Origin: Pseudomonas morbosilactucae
GTDB taxonomy: Bacteria; Pseudomonadota; Gammaproteobacteria; Pseudomonadales; Pseudomonadaceae
Direction of reading: 5' to 3'
DNA: 57,564 bases
Assembly: GCF_023241715.1 (NCBI RefSeq)
Contig: NZ_JALQCW010000080.1
Location: forward strand, 1-57,564
Shown here: positions 1 through 8,832 of the stretch, in pieces
How positions within the stretch are numbered: the first letter of the stretch is position 1
Layout of the letters: every line of letters starts with the position of its first letter
Position numbers and translations under genes: made by a program
Notes under the pieces: generated by a model
What the model was told of the DNA's origin: nothing
Database searches by the model: none
The model's input: the letters and a program-made list of their open reading frames with translations, nothing else

Positions 1-39
1 AAAGCAAAGGACATGCCGGGAACCGCCGACGACCAATAA
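1..39 (+). CDS. 3' end of an unidentified upstream gene
   Basis: The window opens in a plus-strand frame reading KAKDMPGTADDQ followed by TAA at 37-39, and a strong hairpin with a T-run follows 11 bases later. This looks like the hydrophilic C-terminus of a gene lying mostly outside the window. Twelve residues are too few to name a family. Confidence 0.35.
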   Translation, partial: KAKDMPGTADDQ

Positions 40-49
40 ACCCCGGCAT

Positions 50-78
50 AAAAAGCGGACCTAGGGTCCGCTTTTTTT
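50..78. terminator. bidirectional rho-independent terminator
   Basis: An 8-bp perfect stem (AGCGGACC/GGTCCGCT) with a TAG loop is flanked by an A-run on the left and a T-run on the right, so it can end transcription in both directions. It sits between the end of the upstream plus-strand frame and the end of the minus-strand sdaC gene. Confidence 0.9.
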
Positions 79-91
79 ATCCCTGCCCGTT

Positions 92-1390
92 TCAGGGCAC
101 GCACGAGAAAATGATCGCAGACAGTGCGATCAGGCCGATCAGTACCACGAACAGGTTCGACAGCTGGCCCGAATACTGGCGCAGCGATGGCACTCGGCGG
201 ATCGCGTACATCGGCATCAGGAACAGCAGGCACGCGATTACTGGGCCGCCCAGGGTTTCGATCATGCCGAGGATGCTCGGGTTGAAGGTGGCCACCGCCC
301 AGCAGGTCAGGACCATGAACAACGCAGTCAGTCGCTCCAGGGTTTTGTTCGAGGCCACCCGACCACGGCTACGCAGGCTTTTAACGATCAGCCCCTGGAA
401 GCCTTCGCTGGCCCCGATGTAGTGGCCGAGGAAGGATTTGGTGATGGCCACCAGGGCGATCAGCGGTGCAGCGTAGGCAATCACCGGCGTCTGGAAGTGG
501 TTGGCCAGGTACGACAGGATCGAGATGTTCTGCGCCTTGGCCGCGGCCAGGTCGGCGGGCGACAGGCTCAGCACGCAACTGAAGCAGAAGAACATCACCG
601 TCAGCACCATCATGCTGTGGGCCACGGCGAGGATGCCGCTGCTTTTACTTTCGGCCTGGGCGCCGTACTGGCGTTTCTGGTCGACGGCGAAGGCCGAGAT
701 GATCGGCGAATGGTTGAAGGAAAACACCATCACCGGAATCGCCAGCCACAGGGTCTTGAAGAACAGCGGCAGGGACATGCCCTCGCCGGCGGAGGCGAAG
801 AAGGCGCCGTTCCAGTTGGGAATCAGGCTCAAAGCCAGCAGCAACAGGGCGGCGACGAAGGGGTAGACCAGCACGCTCATGGCCTTGACGATTACGCCTT
901 GGCCGCAGCGCACGATGGCCATCAGGCCGAGGATCAGCAGCAGTGAGAGGATCGCCCGGGGTGGCGGGGCCATGTGCAGCTGGTGCTCCATGAAGCTGCT
1001 CAGGGTGTTGGTCAGGGCCACGCTGTAGACCAGCAGGATTGGGAAGATGGCGAAGAAGTAGAGCAGGGTGATCAGCTTGCCAGCGCCGATGCCGAAATGC
1101 TCTTCCACCACTTCGGTGATGTCCCCGGAGCGTCCCGAAAGCACGAAGCGGGTCAGGCCGCGGTGGGCGAAGAAGGTCATGGGGAAGGCCAGTAACGCCA
1201 GCACGATCAACGGCCAGAAGCCGCCGACACCGGCATTGATCGGCAGGAACAGGGTGCCGGCGCCGATGGCGGTGCCGTACAGGCCCAGCATCCAGGTGGT
1301 GTCGTGTTTGCTCCAGCCCTTGCTGGCGCTGGCGGTACGGGTCAGGTCTACAGCGGGGTTTTCGGCAGCAGGTGTTCGTACATCGGTCAT
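92..1390 (-). CDS. sdaC: SdaC-like serine/threonine permease (HAAAP family)
   Basis: Inner-membrane amino-acid/proton symporter, 432 aa, expected to import L-serine. It matches the SdaC pattern almost throughout: MLGLYGTAIGAGTLFLPINA in the first helix, FAHRGLTRFVLSG, the EVVEEHFGIGAGKLITLLYF block and AIPVMVFSFNHSPIIS. Hydrophobic segments suggest about eleven membrane helices. I chose the ATG at 1390 because a GAGG ribosome site lies about 9 bases before it; a GTG at 1426 would only add a polar extension. The next gene upstream on the same strand is the serine deaminase sdaA, 63 bases away, so uptake and breakdown are probably co-transcribed. Confidence 0.93.
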   Translation of the reverse strand: MTDVRTPAAENPAVDLTRTASASKGWSKHDTTWMLGLYGTAIGAGTLFLPINAGVGGFWPLIVLALLAFPMTFFAHRGLTRFVLSGRSGDITEVVEEHFGIGAGKLITLLYFFAIFPILLVYSVALTNTLSSFMEHQLHMAPPPRAILSLLLILGLMAIVRCGQGVIVKAMSVLVYPFVAALLLLALSLIPNWNGAFFASAGEGMSLPLFFKTLWLAIPVMVFSFNHSPIISAFAVDQKRQYGAQAESKSSGILAVAHSMMVLTVMFFCFSCVLSLSPADLAAAKAQNISILSYLANHFQTPVIAYAAPLIALVAITKSFLGHYIGASEGFQGLIVKSLRSRGRVASNKTLERLTALFMVLTCWAVATFNPSILGMIETLGGPVIACLLFLMPMYAIRRVPSLRQYSGQLSNLFVVLIGLIALSAIIFSCVP

Positions 1391-1453
1391 CGGTATCGCC
1401 TCGTTATTATTCTTGCTCGGGCTCACGGGATACGGGCGGTCAGGGAGGGCTCC

Positions 1454-2830
1454 TCAGCACTCCACCCAGCTCACGGCCAGGCCGCCCCGTGAAGTTTCTT
1501 TGTATTTGTCGTGCATGTCGGCGCCGGTGTCGCGCATGGTGCGGATCACCCGGTCCAGGGAAATAAAGTGTTGGCCGTCACCGCGCAGGGCCATTTGCGT
1601 GGCGTTGATCGCCTTTACCGCGGCGATGGCGTTGCGTTCGATGCACGGCACCTGGACCAGGCCGCCGACCGGGTCGCAGGTCAGGCCGAGGTTGTGTTCC
1701 AGGCCGATTTCGGCGGCGTTTTCCAGTTGTTCCGGGGTGGCTCCCAGCACCTCGGCCAGGCCGGCGGCTGCCATGGCGCAAGCCGAACCCACTTCGCCCT
1801 GGCAGCCGACTTCGGCGCCGGAGATCGAGGCGTTTTTCTTGCACAGGATGCCCACCGCAGCGGCGCCGAGGAAAAACGCCACGACGTCGTCGTCACAGGC
1901 TTCCGGGTTGAACTTCATGTAGTAGTGCAACACCGCCGGAATGATCCCCGCCGCGCCATTGGTGGGGGCGGTGACCATGCGTCCGCCGGCGGCGTTTTCT
2001 TCATTCACCGCCAGGGCGAACAGGTTGACCCATTCCATGGCCGACAACGTCGAGCTGATGACATTGGGCTTGCCCAGCTCTTGCAGGCTGCGGTGCAGCT
2101 TGGCGGCGCGGCGCGGCACATTCAGGCCGCCGGGCAATACACCCTCATGAAGCAGGCCTTGCTCCACGCAATCACGCATCACCGACCAGATGTGCAGCAG
2201 GCCGCTGCGAATCTCGGCATCGCTGCGCCAGGCCCGTTCGTTGGCCATCATCAGTTCGGAGATCCGCAGCTTGTGGGTTTTGCACAGGGCCAGCAGTTCA
2301 GCGGCGCTGTTGAAGTCGTAGGGCAATGCGACATCCGTCGTCGAAGCGCTGCCGCCCTCGACTTCCCCGGCTTCGACGATAAAGCCGCCACCCACCGAGT
2401 AGTAGGTCTGCTCCCATAACAGCCCGTGGCTCGCAAAGGCGCGCAGGGTCATGGCGTTGGGATGGTAAGGCAGGCTTTCATCCAGCAGCAGCAAGTCCTG
2501 CTGCCAGTCGAAGGCGATGGTCGAGCGGCCGCCGAGGGACAGTTGGCCGCTGTCCTGCAGTTGCTGGATACGCGGGCCGATGCTGTTGGGGTCGATGCTG
2601 TCAGGCCACTCGCCCATCAGGCCGAGCAGGCAGGCGCGGTCGGTGGCGTGGCCGACGCCGGTGGCGGACAGCGAACCGTAGAGGCGCACTTCTACCCGCT
2701 GCACTTGATCGTGCAGACCCTGCTCGAACAGGCCCTGGACGAAGGTCGCGGCGGCGCGCATCGGGCCCACGGTGTGGGAGCTGGACGGGCCGATGCCAAC
2801 TTTGAAGAGATCGAAAACACTGATAGCCAT
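1454..2830 (-). CDS. sdaA: L-serine ammonia-lyase, single-chain iron-sulfur type
   Basis: Cytosolic enzyme converting L-serine to pyruvate and ammonia using a [4Fe-4S] cluster. From the ATG at 2830 it is 458 aa, the usual single-chain length. The N-terminal domain carries the SSSHTVGPMRA signature; the C-terminal domain has the cysteines expected to hold the cluster (GCQGEVGSAC, LTCDPVGG, VQVPCIERNA). The last residue is cysteine, as in the family members whose C-terminal tail folds into the active site. The frame stays open to 2920, but the family starts at MAISVFDLFKVG. It precedes sdaC in a likely operon and is divergent from a LysR regulator. Confidence 0.95.
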   Translation of the reverse strand: MAISVFDLFKVGIGPSSSHTVGPMRAAATFVQGLFEQGLHDQVQRVEVRLYGSLSATGVGHATDRACLLGLMGEWPDSIDPNSIGPRIQQLQDSGQLSLGGRSTIAFDWQQDLLLLDESLPYHPNAMTLRAFASHGLLWEQTYYSVGGGFIVEAGEVEGGSASTTDVALPYDFNSAAELLALCKTHKLRISELMMANERAWRSDAEIRSGLLHIWSVMRDCVEQGLLHEGVLPGGLNVPRRAAKLHRSLQELGKPNVISSTLSAMEWVNLFALAVNEENAAGGRMVTAPTNGAAGIIPAVLHYYMKFNPEACDDDVVAFFLGAAAVGILCKKNASISGAEVGCQGEVGSACAMAAAGLAEVLGATPEQLENAAEIGLEHNLGLTCDPVGGLVQVPCIERNAIAAVKAINATQMALRGDGQHFISLDRVIRTMRDTGADMHDKYKETSRGGLAVSWVEC

Positions 2831-2964
2831 GCTAAAGCCTGCGAAAAACGGAAGAGGAATCGCTGCCATTTTTTGTCGGCTAAGCGCAATGTCGGCGATA
2901 CTGCCCGCCTCAATCGGCACTGACCAACGAAACTTCCTAAGACAGCCTTTAGCAGGACTAAACG

Positions 2965-3906
2965 ATGAGTCGTCAGCTTCATGCCCAGACCTACGTCTGG
3001 TTGCATGTGTTTTCCTGTGCCGCGCGGCACCTGTCCTTCACCCGTTGTGCGGAGGAATTGCACATCACCCCCGGGGCCGTGAGCCAGCAGATCCGCCAAC
3101 TGGAGGAGCGCCTGGGGTTTCGTCTGTTTCACCGGCGTGCCCGGGGGGTGGAACTGAGTGCCGAAGGCCAGCGCCTGACGCTGACGGTGAACGAGGCCTA
3201 CGGCAGCATTGACGCGGAACTGCGCCGCCTGGACGCGGGGATGATCAGCGGGACCCTGCGCCTGCGTTCCATTCCGTCCTTTCTCGGCAAGTGGCTGACC
3301 CCGCGCTTGCCCCGCCTGCAGCAGCGTTTTCCGGACATTCAACTGCGCTTGGTGGCCGAAGACAGCAGCCTGGCCCTGCACGAGGGCGACTTTGACTTGG
3401 CCATCGACCTCAACGACGGCAGTTACCCCGGGTTGTCATCCACCGCCTTGCTGGACGAGCAGATTTTTCCGGTGTGCGCGCCGAGCCTGTTGCGTGGCCG
3501 GCCGCCCTTGCATGGCCCGGCGGACCTTTCGCACTTTCCCTTGCTCCACGACATCACGGCCTGGCGTGGCAGCTATGAGTACGCAGAGTGGGAGTTCTAC
3601 CTGAACGCCATCGGTTTCGAAGGGGCGGATGTGCGGCGGGGCCACACCTTCAACCGCAACCACCTGACCATCGAGGCGGCGATCGCCGGTATGGGCGTGG
3701 CAATTGCCCGTCGCACCCTGCTCAACGACGAGCTGGAGCGCGGCACCTTGATCGTGCCTTTCGGCCTGGCGGTGCCCAATCACAAGCGCTATGTGCTGCT
3801 GTACGCGCCGGGCGCGCTAAGCCATCCGCAGGTGCGCGCGGTGCATGACTGGCTGGTGGAAGAGGCGGAAATTTTTCGCGGTCTGCACCCCTTGGTCGAG
3901 GGCTGA
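2965..3906 (+). CDS. LysR-family regulator, DsdC/GcvA-like
   Basis: DNA-binding transcription factor, 313 aa. An N-terminal helix-turn-helix (about residues 10-70, with LSFTRCAEELHITPGAVSQQ and QLEERLGFRLFHRR) is followed by a substrate-binding domain (about 90-300) with LRSIPSFLGKWLTPRLP and DFDLAIDLNDG. Its overall pattern resembles DsdC and GcvA. It is transcribed away from sdaA across a 134-base gap, the usual LysR arrangement, so control of sdaA-sdaC in response to serine is likely but inferred only from position. Confidence 0.88.
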   Translation: MSRQLHAQTYVWLHVFSCAARHLSFTRCAEELHITPGAVSQQIRQLEERLGFRLFHRRARGVELSAEGQRLTLTVNEAYGSIDAELRRLDAGMISGTLRLRSIPSFLGKWLTPRLPRLQQRFPDIQLRLVAEDSSLALHEGDFDLAIDLNDGSYPGLSSTALLDEQIFPVCAPSLLRGRPPLHGPADLSHFPLLHDITAWRGSYEYAEWEFYLNAIGFEGADVRRGHTFNRNHLTIEAAIAGMGVAIARRTLLNDELERGTLIVPFGLAVPNHKRYVLLYAPGALSHPQVRAVHDWLVEEAEIFRGLHPLVEG

Positions 3907-4124
3907 TCGTCGAGGAGTCGAAGAGGACGCGAGGCGAGTCGACTCCCGACATTAACAGCGCTTTTGGCCGTTGTCCGGCTTTATTTGCGAATGAATATTT
4001 ATCTTTTTTTAGGGGTTGAATTGTTCTTCGTCCTGCCCAATTGTGTAACCAAGAGGTCGCAAAATCAGCACCCCAAAGTGCTACCGCGGCCTTGTTGCGA
4101 GCTAGCTGAAATAAGGGAAGAACT
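3907..4124. other. intergenic region before the hibernation factor gene
   Basis: 218 bases without a gene. Just after the LysR stop an imperfect inverted repeat (around 3908-3950, arms ending GGAGTCG and CGACTCC) could fold but has no T-run. Around 3981-4025 is the most AT-rich stretch nearby and probably holds the promoter of the next gene. An AAGGGAAG ribosome site precedes the ATG at 4125. Confidence 0.5.
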
Positions 4125-4532
4125 ATGCAAATCCAAGTCCATAGCGATAACCATATTCAAAGCAGCATCCGGCTGGAGGAGTGGGTCCGTAGCACCATTG
4201 AAAGCACGCTCGAACGTTATGAAGAAGACCTGACCCGGGTGGTGGTCCACCTGCGGGACGAGAACGGCGGCAAGTCAGGTCCGGATGATATGCGTTGCCA
4301 ACTTGAGGCTCGGCCAAAGGGCCATCAGCCGGTTTCTGTCACCCACAAAGCCGATACCCTGGAACAGGCTATCGATGGCGCCACCGTCAAACTGGAAAGC
4401 GCTTTGGAACACATGTTCGGCAAGCTGCGTGGCAAACGTGCCGCTGCGGTGCCCAGCAGTGACGGCACTGAAGCAGACGCTCTGCTGGAAGAAGAATTCC
4501 TCGAAAACGAACAGGCCGCACTCAACAGCTGA
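4125..4532 (+). CDS. HPF/RaiA-family ribosome-associated protein
   Basis: Small cytosolic protein, 135 aa, of the ribosome hibernation family, which binds 30S subunits and silences ribosomes in stationary phase or stress. The sequence has the fold pattern expected: MQIQVHSDN strand, a helix with IESTLERYEEDLTRVVVHLRDENG, then CQLEARPKGHQPVSVTH and a long C-terminal helix (DTLEQAIDGATVKLESALEH). An acidic tail follows residue 105. It is monocistronic: its own promoter region upstream and a strong terminator 25 bases after the stop. Pseudomonads also carry the rpoN-linked hpf; this is a separate short paralogue. Confidence 0.85.
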   Translation: MQIQVHSDNHIQSSIRLEEWVRSTIESTLERYEEDLTRVVVHLRDENGGKSGPDDMRCQLEARPKGHQPVSVTHKADTLEQAIDGATVKLESALEHMFGKLRGKRAAAVPSSDGTEADALLEEEFLENEQAALNS

Positions 4533-4556
4533 CGCCTGATTCCCTTCCCCAACGAC

Positions 4557-4585
4557 AACGGGCCTGCATATGCAGGCCCGTTTTG
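4557..4585 (+). terminator. rho-independent terminator
   Basis: A perfect 26-base palindrome (arms AACGGGCCTGCA and TGCAGGCCCGTT) followed by TT and G ends the hibernation-factor gene and could also serve the opposite strand. Confidence 0.9.
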
Positions 4586-4681
4586 TTTGTGTGGCTTTTT
4601 ATCGGTACTGGCTTATCGCTGCTGGCTTGAGGGCGCGATCGTTTTCAGCGCGTCGCCCCCAAGCCAACCCCCTATGGGGGC

Positions 4682-7039
4682 TTAGAACGCCACCGAGGTT
4701 TGCACGTACAGGGTGCGCGGCTCGCCCACGTATTTGCCCCGGTTGTTGTCGTCGAAGGAGCGGGTGAAGTACTGGTGGTTGAGGATGTTTTTTACCCCTA
4801 CCGCCACGTTCAGGTCAGACAGCTGCGGGCCGAAGTCGTACGCCGCACGGCTGCTGAACAGCATGTAGCCCGGGATGTTGCCGACATTGCCCAGTTCGTT
4901 TTCCGTCGAGGTATTGGCGTTGTCGGCGAACTGGCTGCTTTGGTAGCTGCTGTCGAGGTTGAGCTTCCACGGACCTTCGGTGTAACCCAGGCCCAGGGTG
5001 CCTTTATGCCGGGATGAAAACGGCACGCGATTGCCCTTGTTCGGCCCGTCTTCGCGGATCGTGGCGTCGACATAGGCGTAGGTCGCATACACATCGAAGC
5101 CGGCCAGGGCCGGGCTCAGGCCATCGAGGGCGTAGTTGATGCTGCTCTCGATGCCCTGATGGCGGGTTTCACCGCGGGCGATCACCGTGTCGTTGGTCTG
5201 GTTGCTTTCATACTGATTGTCGAAATTGATCAGGAAGGCCCCGATCTCGGCGCGCAGGCCGCCTTGCTCATAGCGGGTCCCCAATTCCCAGGTGCGGGCT
5301 TTTTCCGGCTTGATCTCCCCCTTGTCGACGCGGTTGCGCATCTGGCTGTATTGCACGCTGCCGAACGAGCCTTCGGTGTTGGCGTACAGGTTCCAGCTGT
5401 CGTTGAGGTGATACAGCACGTTCAACGCTGGCAAGGCGGTGTTGTAGTCGCCTTTGTACTGGGCATTGAGGCGCTTGTCGGTCTGCTCCGATTCGATCAT
5501 CTCGTAGCGAATGCCGGGGGTGATGGTCCATTGGCCGATGTCGATGCGGTCGTCGAGGAAAATCGCATGGGCTTCGGTGCTGCCCCGGGTGTTGCGGTCC
5601 CGGGTGTCGGCGGTGGAGGGCAACTGCTGGGCGGCCATCGGGGTGATGAAACGCTGCTCGTGGCCGGCTTCGTTGATGTAGCGGTAGCCCAGGCCCAGTT
5701 CGTGGCTGGTCTGGCCGAGGTCGAAGCCTTGGGCGAAGCGGCTTTCCAGGCCGCGCACCCAGTATTCGCGCGGTGACAGGGAGATAACGGTGCGCTGGTC
5801 CAGGTAGCCGCTGCGCAGGGTCTTGGTGAAGAAGCTATTGACCGTGAACTCCCGGCGATCCTCCTGATAGCGGTAGCCGACATTGAACATCGTGCGGCGG
5901 CCCCAGAACTTGTCGAACGGCCGGGTCGATTGATATGGGTCGGCCTTGTACGCCGCCGTGCTCAGGCCGCCGGGCATGTCGGCCTCGCCCTCGTAGTACT
6001 GGGCCATGGCGTTAAAGCTGTTGGCGTCGTCGAGCTGGTAGTTGCCCTTGAGAATCAGGTCGTCGATCTGCGTGTCGCTGTGTTCGCGCCAGTCGCCACC
6101 GCGGGTGCCGGAGTACAGCAGGGCGCCGCCCAGACCGTTGTCGGCGGTGCCGCCGGCCAGCAGGTTGCCTGTGGTCTTGAAGCCGTCATGGCTGGACGAG
6201 GGGCTGGTTTCGGTCTGTAGGCCGCCCTTGACCGTCGGTTCATCTGGGATCGCCCGGGTCACGAAGTTGACGATGCCGCCGACGTTCTGCGGGCCATAAC
6301 GCACCGCGCCGCCGCCGCGCACCACGTCCACGGCGTCCATGTTGCCCATGCTGATGGGCGCGAATGACAGCTGCGGCTGGCCGTAAGGGGCGAAGGGCAC
6401 CGGAATGCCGTCCATCAGCACCGTGGAGCGCGAGGCCAGGCGCGGGTTGAGCCCGCGGATGCCGAAGTTCAGCGCCATGTCGTGGCTGCCGGTGCCGTTG
6501 TTCTCCGGCGCATTGACCCCGGGGATGCGGTTGAGCACGTCCCGGGCCTGGGTGGCGCCCTGGCGTTCGAATTCTTCACGGCGGATCACGTCCCGGGCAC
6601 CGGGGTGCTCGAAGACGTTGGTCTGGGCTGCATCCCCAAGCCAGTCGCCGACCACGCTGGAAGCCCCCAATTCCAGCGCCGCCGGGGCGCTGTCGGTGCT
6701 GGCCGGTTGCAGGCTGAAAGCCTTGTCGCCCTCGGCCCGGGCTTGCAAGCCGGTGCCCTTGAGCAGGGCATTCAAACCTTCTTCTGCGCTGTAGTGTCCT
6801 TCCAGGCCCTGGCTTTGCAGGCCTTGGGTGACCTGCGAGCCAAAGGAAATCAGCACCCCGGCCTCCCGGCCAAATTGGTTTAGGGCATTTTCCAGGGCCG
6901 TGGGGGCGATGTGGTAGCTCTGTTGCGCGGTGTCGGCGGCCAGTGAGTAAGGCAGGCTGGCGACACTCAGGCTGGCACCCAGCAGCAGGTGGCGCAGGGT
7001 ACGGGCAAGGGGCGTGAGGCGAGTCGGTTGCTGGTGCAT
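4682..7039 (-). CDS. fecA: FecA-like TonB-dependent receptor with signalling domain
   Basis: Outer-membrane transducer, 785 aa from the ATG at 7039, predicted to import ferric dicitrate and signal to FecR. Order: signal peptide (LLLGASLSVASLPYSLAAD, about residues 17-36), STN signalling domain (about 40-95), plug (about 135-260) with FGIRGLNPRLASRSTVLMDG and VRYGPQNVGGIVNFV, then the beta-barrel ending in phenylalanine. The plug segment VPFAPYGQPQLSFAP is FecA-like. A GTG start at 7090 is open but lies inside the probable promoter; AGGA precedes the ATG by 9 bases. It is the last gene of a fecI-fecR-fecA series. Substrate is inferred from similarity. Confidence 0.83.
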   Translation of the reverse strand: MHQQPTRLTPLARTLRHLLLGASLSVASLPYSLAADTAQQSYHIAPTALENALNQFGREAGVLISFGSQVTQGLQSQGLEGHYSAEEGLNALLKGTGLQARAEGDKAFSLQPASTDSAPAALELGASSVVGDWLGDAAQTNVFEHPGARDVIRREEFERQGATQARDVLNRIPGVNAPENNGTGSHDMALNFGIRGLNPRLASRSTVLMDGIPVPFAPYGQPQLSFAPISMGNMDAVDVVRGGGAVRYGPQNVGGIVNFVTRAIPDEPTVKGGLQTETSPSSSHDGFKTTGNLLAGGTADNGLGGALLYSGTRGGDWREHSDTQIDDLILKGNYQLDDANSFNAMAQYYEGEADMPGGLSTAAYKADPYQSTRPFDKFWGRRTMFNVGYRYQEDRREFTVNSFFTKTLRSGYLDQRTVISLSPREYWVRGLESRFAQGFDLGQTSHELGLGYRYINEAGHEQRFITPMAAQQLPSTADTRDRNTRGSTEAHAIFLDDRIDIGQWTITPGIRYEMIESEQTDKRLNAQYKGDYNTALPALNVLYHLNDSWNLYANTEGSFGSVQYSQMRNRVDKGEIKPEKARTWELGTRYEQGGLRAEIGAFLINFDNQYESNQTNDTVIARGETRHQGIESSINYALDGLSPALAGFDVYATYAYVDATIREDGPNKGNRVPFSSRHKGTLGLGYTEGPWKLNLDSSYQSSQFADNANTSTENELGNVGNIPGYMLFSSRAAYDFGPQLSDLNVAVGVKNILNHQYFTRSFDDNNRGKYVGEPRTLYVQTSVAF

Positions 7040-7080
7040 GCAGGGTGGTCCTGAGAAGGAGGATTCAAGGTGGCTTTCCT

Positions 7081-7131
7081 TCTCTGTCACGCGAGGGCTG
7101 GAAAACGGCTCACGTCGGCTGAAAAATAATG
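7081..7131 (-). promoter_or_regulatory. candidate FecI-type sigma promoter of the fecA-like gene
   Basis: On the minus strand the order is ATTATT (from 7130), GTGAG (from 7113) and CGTG (from 7091). The same three blocks with almost the same spacing precede the second receptor at 12684-12727. The location, between fecR and the receptor, is where FecI-type sigma factors act. Exact -35 and -10 assignments are not made. Confidence 0.5.
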
Positions 7132-7151
7132 TTTGCTGGAAAAAAACGCCG

Positions 7152-8129
7152 TCAGGCGCGGGCTTGCACCGTGACCCAATAACGGGTGAAGCGTTGCACC
7201 TTCACCGGCAGGCTGATCTCCAGCAGGTCGAGAATGCGCTCGCTGTCATCCAGGGGGTAACTGCCGGAGATCAGCAGGTCGGCGACCCGGGCGTCGCAAT
7301 TGAGTTGGCCGCGACGGTAACGCCCCAGCTCCTGGAGAAAGTCCGCCAGGCGCATATGGGCGGCGACCAGCATGCCGTCGCTCCAGGCACCGCTGCCGGC
7401 GTCCAGCGGTCGTGGGGTGCCCCAGGCGTTGGCGTTGAAACTCAACTGCTGCCCGGCCTGCACCGTCAGCGCGGCGCCGTTGTACGCGTTCGGGTTCACA
7501 CTCACGCTGCCCTCGAACACCGCCAGCTCGCTGCGTTGGTTGAACTGCCGCAGGTTCAGGCGTGCGCCCTGGGGCCGCAGCAGGCCTTCCGCGCTTTGCA
7601 CCAGCAGTGGCCGGCGTTCCAGGGCGGTGGTCAGGAGGATTTCGCCCTCCAGCAGGCGGATCAGTCGTTGATGGCCGTCGAAGTGCACATCCACTGCGCT
7701 GCGGGTGTTGAGTTGCAAGCGGCTGCCGTCGTCCAGGCGCAGGTCGCGGCGTTGTCCCACGGGGCTGCGGTAATCCGCCAGCAGCGGCGGCAACAGGTTT
7801 TGTTCGCGCATCCCCCAGGTGACCGCGGAGCCGGCGCCCAGTAGCAGCAACAGCTTCAGCGCCTGGCGTCGGCTGCTGGAGGTGGGCGCGTTCAAGGCGC
7901 TGTGGGCCAAAGGCGAAGACAAGCCGCGCAGCCGTTGATTGACCCGCTGAATATGCTGCCAGGCCCGCTGGTGTTCGCTGTGGGCGTCGTGCCACTGCTG
8001 CCACGCCCGTTGCTGGCTCGGGTTGAGCGGGCCGCCCTGCATTTCCACCAGCCAGTGCACGGCTTGCTCGGCGACCTGGGTGGAAAAGTCCGCGGGGCCG
8101 CCGGGGCCGGGGTTGAGTGAAGGGTTCAC
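7152..8129 (-). CDS. fecR: FecR-type anti-sigma / sigma regulator
   Basis: Single-pass inner-membrane sensor, 325 aa, passing the receptor's signal to the FecI-type sigma factor. An N-terminal cytosolic region (about 1-85) with the WLVEMQGG and WQQWHDAHSEHQRAW patterns of DUF4880 is followed by one hydrophobic segment (about 90-105), the periplasmic FecR domain (about 120-210) and a C-terminal STN-like/DUF4974 domain. Directly before the membrane segment is SSSRRQALKLLLLLG, resembling a twin-arginine export signal. It begins with GTG, overlapping the sigma gene's stop as GTGA, so the two are translationally coupled. Confidence 0.9.
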   Translation of the reverse strand: MNPSLNPGPGGPADFSTQVAEQAVHWLVEMQGGPLNPSQQRAWQQWHDAHSEHQRAWQHIQRVNQRLRGLSSPLAHSALNAPTSSSRRQALKLLLLLGAGSAVTWGMREQNLLPPLLADYRSPVGQRRDLRLDDGSRLQLNTRSAVDVHFDGHQRLIRLLEGEILLTTALERRPLLVQSAEGLLRPQGARLNLRQFNQRSELAVFEGSVSVNPNAYNGAALTVQAGQQLSFNANAWGTPRPLDAGSGAWSDGMLVAAHMRLADFLQELGRYRRGQLNCDARVADLLISGSYPLDDSERILDLLEISLPVKVQRFTRYWVTVQARA

Positions 8130-8614
8130 AGGGCGAAGTAGCAGCGCAGGGCTGCCTTGTTCAGGTGGCGTTTGACGGTGGCAATGGAGATGCCCAGTTC
8201 CTTGGCGATTTCCCCGTAGCTCAAGCCATCGACCTGGGCCAGCAGAAAGGCGCGTTTGACCAGGCGGGGCAGGCCGTCGAGCAACTGGTCCAGCTCCATC
8301 AGGGTTTGCAGGATGATGGCCCGTTCTTCTTCGGACGGCGCGCTTTGCTCCGGCATCTGCGCCAGGGCTTCCAGGTAGGCGCGCTCCAGGTCCTGGCGTC
8401 GGTAATGGTTGCTCAGCACCCGTTTGGCGATGGTGGTGAGAAAGGCCCGCGGCTCGATGAGGGTGGGCGTTTCCCGGGCCGTCAGCACCCGCATAAAGGT
8501 GTCCTGGGCCAGGTCGGCAGCGCTGTCAGGGCAGCCGAGCTTGCGCCGCAGCCAGCTGTTCAACCAGCCGTGATGGGCGCTGTAGAGGGTTTCGACGGTC
8601 AGGGAATGGGACAA
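8126..8614 (-). CDS. fecI: FecI-family ECF sigma factor
   Basis: Extracytoplasmic-function sigma factor, 162 aa, expected to drive the fecA-like gene. Region 2 (about residues 10-75) shows DLAQDTFMRVL and RAFLTTIAKRVLSNHYRR; region 4 (about 105-160) shows LPRLVKRAFLLAQVDGLSYGEIA and the recognition helix ISIATVKRHLNKA. The protein overlaps its FecR partner by four bases. A perfect 6-3-6 inverted repeat lies 35 bases before the start and may carry iron control. Confidence 0.92.
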   Translation of the reverse strand: MSHSLTVETLYSAHHGWLNSWLRRKLGCPDSAADLAQDTFMRVLTARETPTLIEPRAFLTTIAKRVLSNHYRRQDLERAYLEALAQMPEQSAPSEEERAIILQTLMELDQLLDGLPRLVKRAFLLAQVDGLSYGEIAKELGISIATVKRHLNKAALRCYFAL

Positions 8615-8648
8615 GCGAGACGCTCCGGCAGCATGCAGATGCTTAAGA

Positions 8649-8663
8649 GAACAAGAATTGTTC
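8649..8663 (-). promoter_or_regulatory. inverted repeat upstream of fecI
   Basis: GAACAA-GAA-TTGTTC is a perfect 6-3-6 palindrome 35 bases upstream of the fecI-like start. It shares only about 8 of 15 central positions with a Fur box, so it is either a weak Fur site or an operator for another regulator. Confidence 0.4.
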
Positions 8664-8746
8664 GCATTGTAGGGAGCGGCATGGCATTCGGCAATCAGCG
8701 CGGACCGACGGAAGGCTGGGCATTAACATCAGGCTTTTTTGCGTAT

Positions 8747-8765
8747 GAGAATATTTATCATTAAT
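8747..8765 (+). promoter_or_regulatory. Fur-box-like operator
   Basis: GAGAATATTTATCATTAAT matches about 13 of 19 positions of the classical Fur box and lies 68 bases before the DUF3649 gene, first of the plus-strand iron operon. Fur repression of that operon under iron sufficiency is therefore likely. Confidence 0.65.
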
Positions 8766-8832
8766 ATCGTCGCCCTGTTCCTGTCGCCTGCCGCTCCGTG
8801 CCGGGCGTCCTCTTTCGCGTCAAGGTCGAACC

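Noticed and set aside
3981..4012. Fur-like or operator-like AT-rich stretch (GCGAATGAATATTTATC) before the hibernation factor gene
   Set aside because: It shares a few bases with the site at 8747-8765 but lacks the right half of a Fur box, and the downstream gene is not iron-related.
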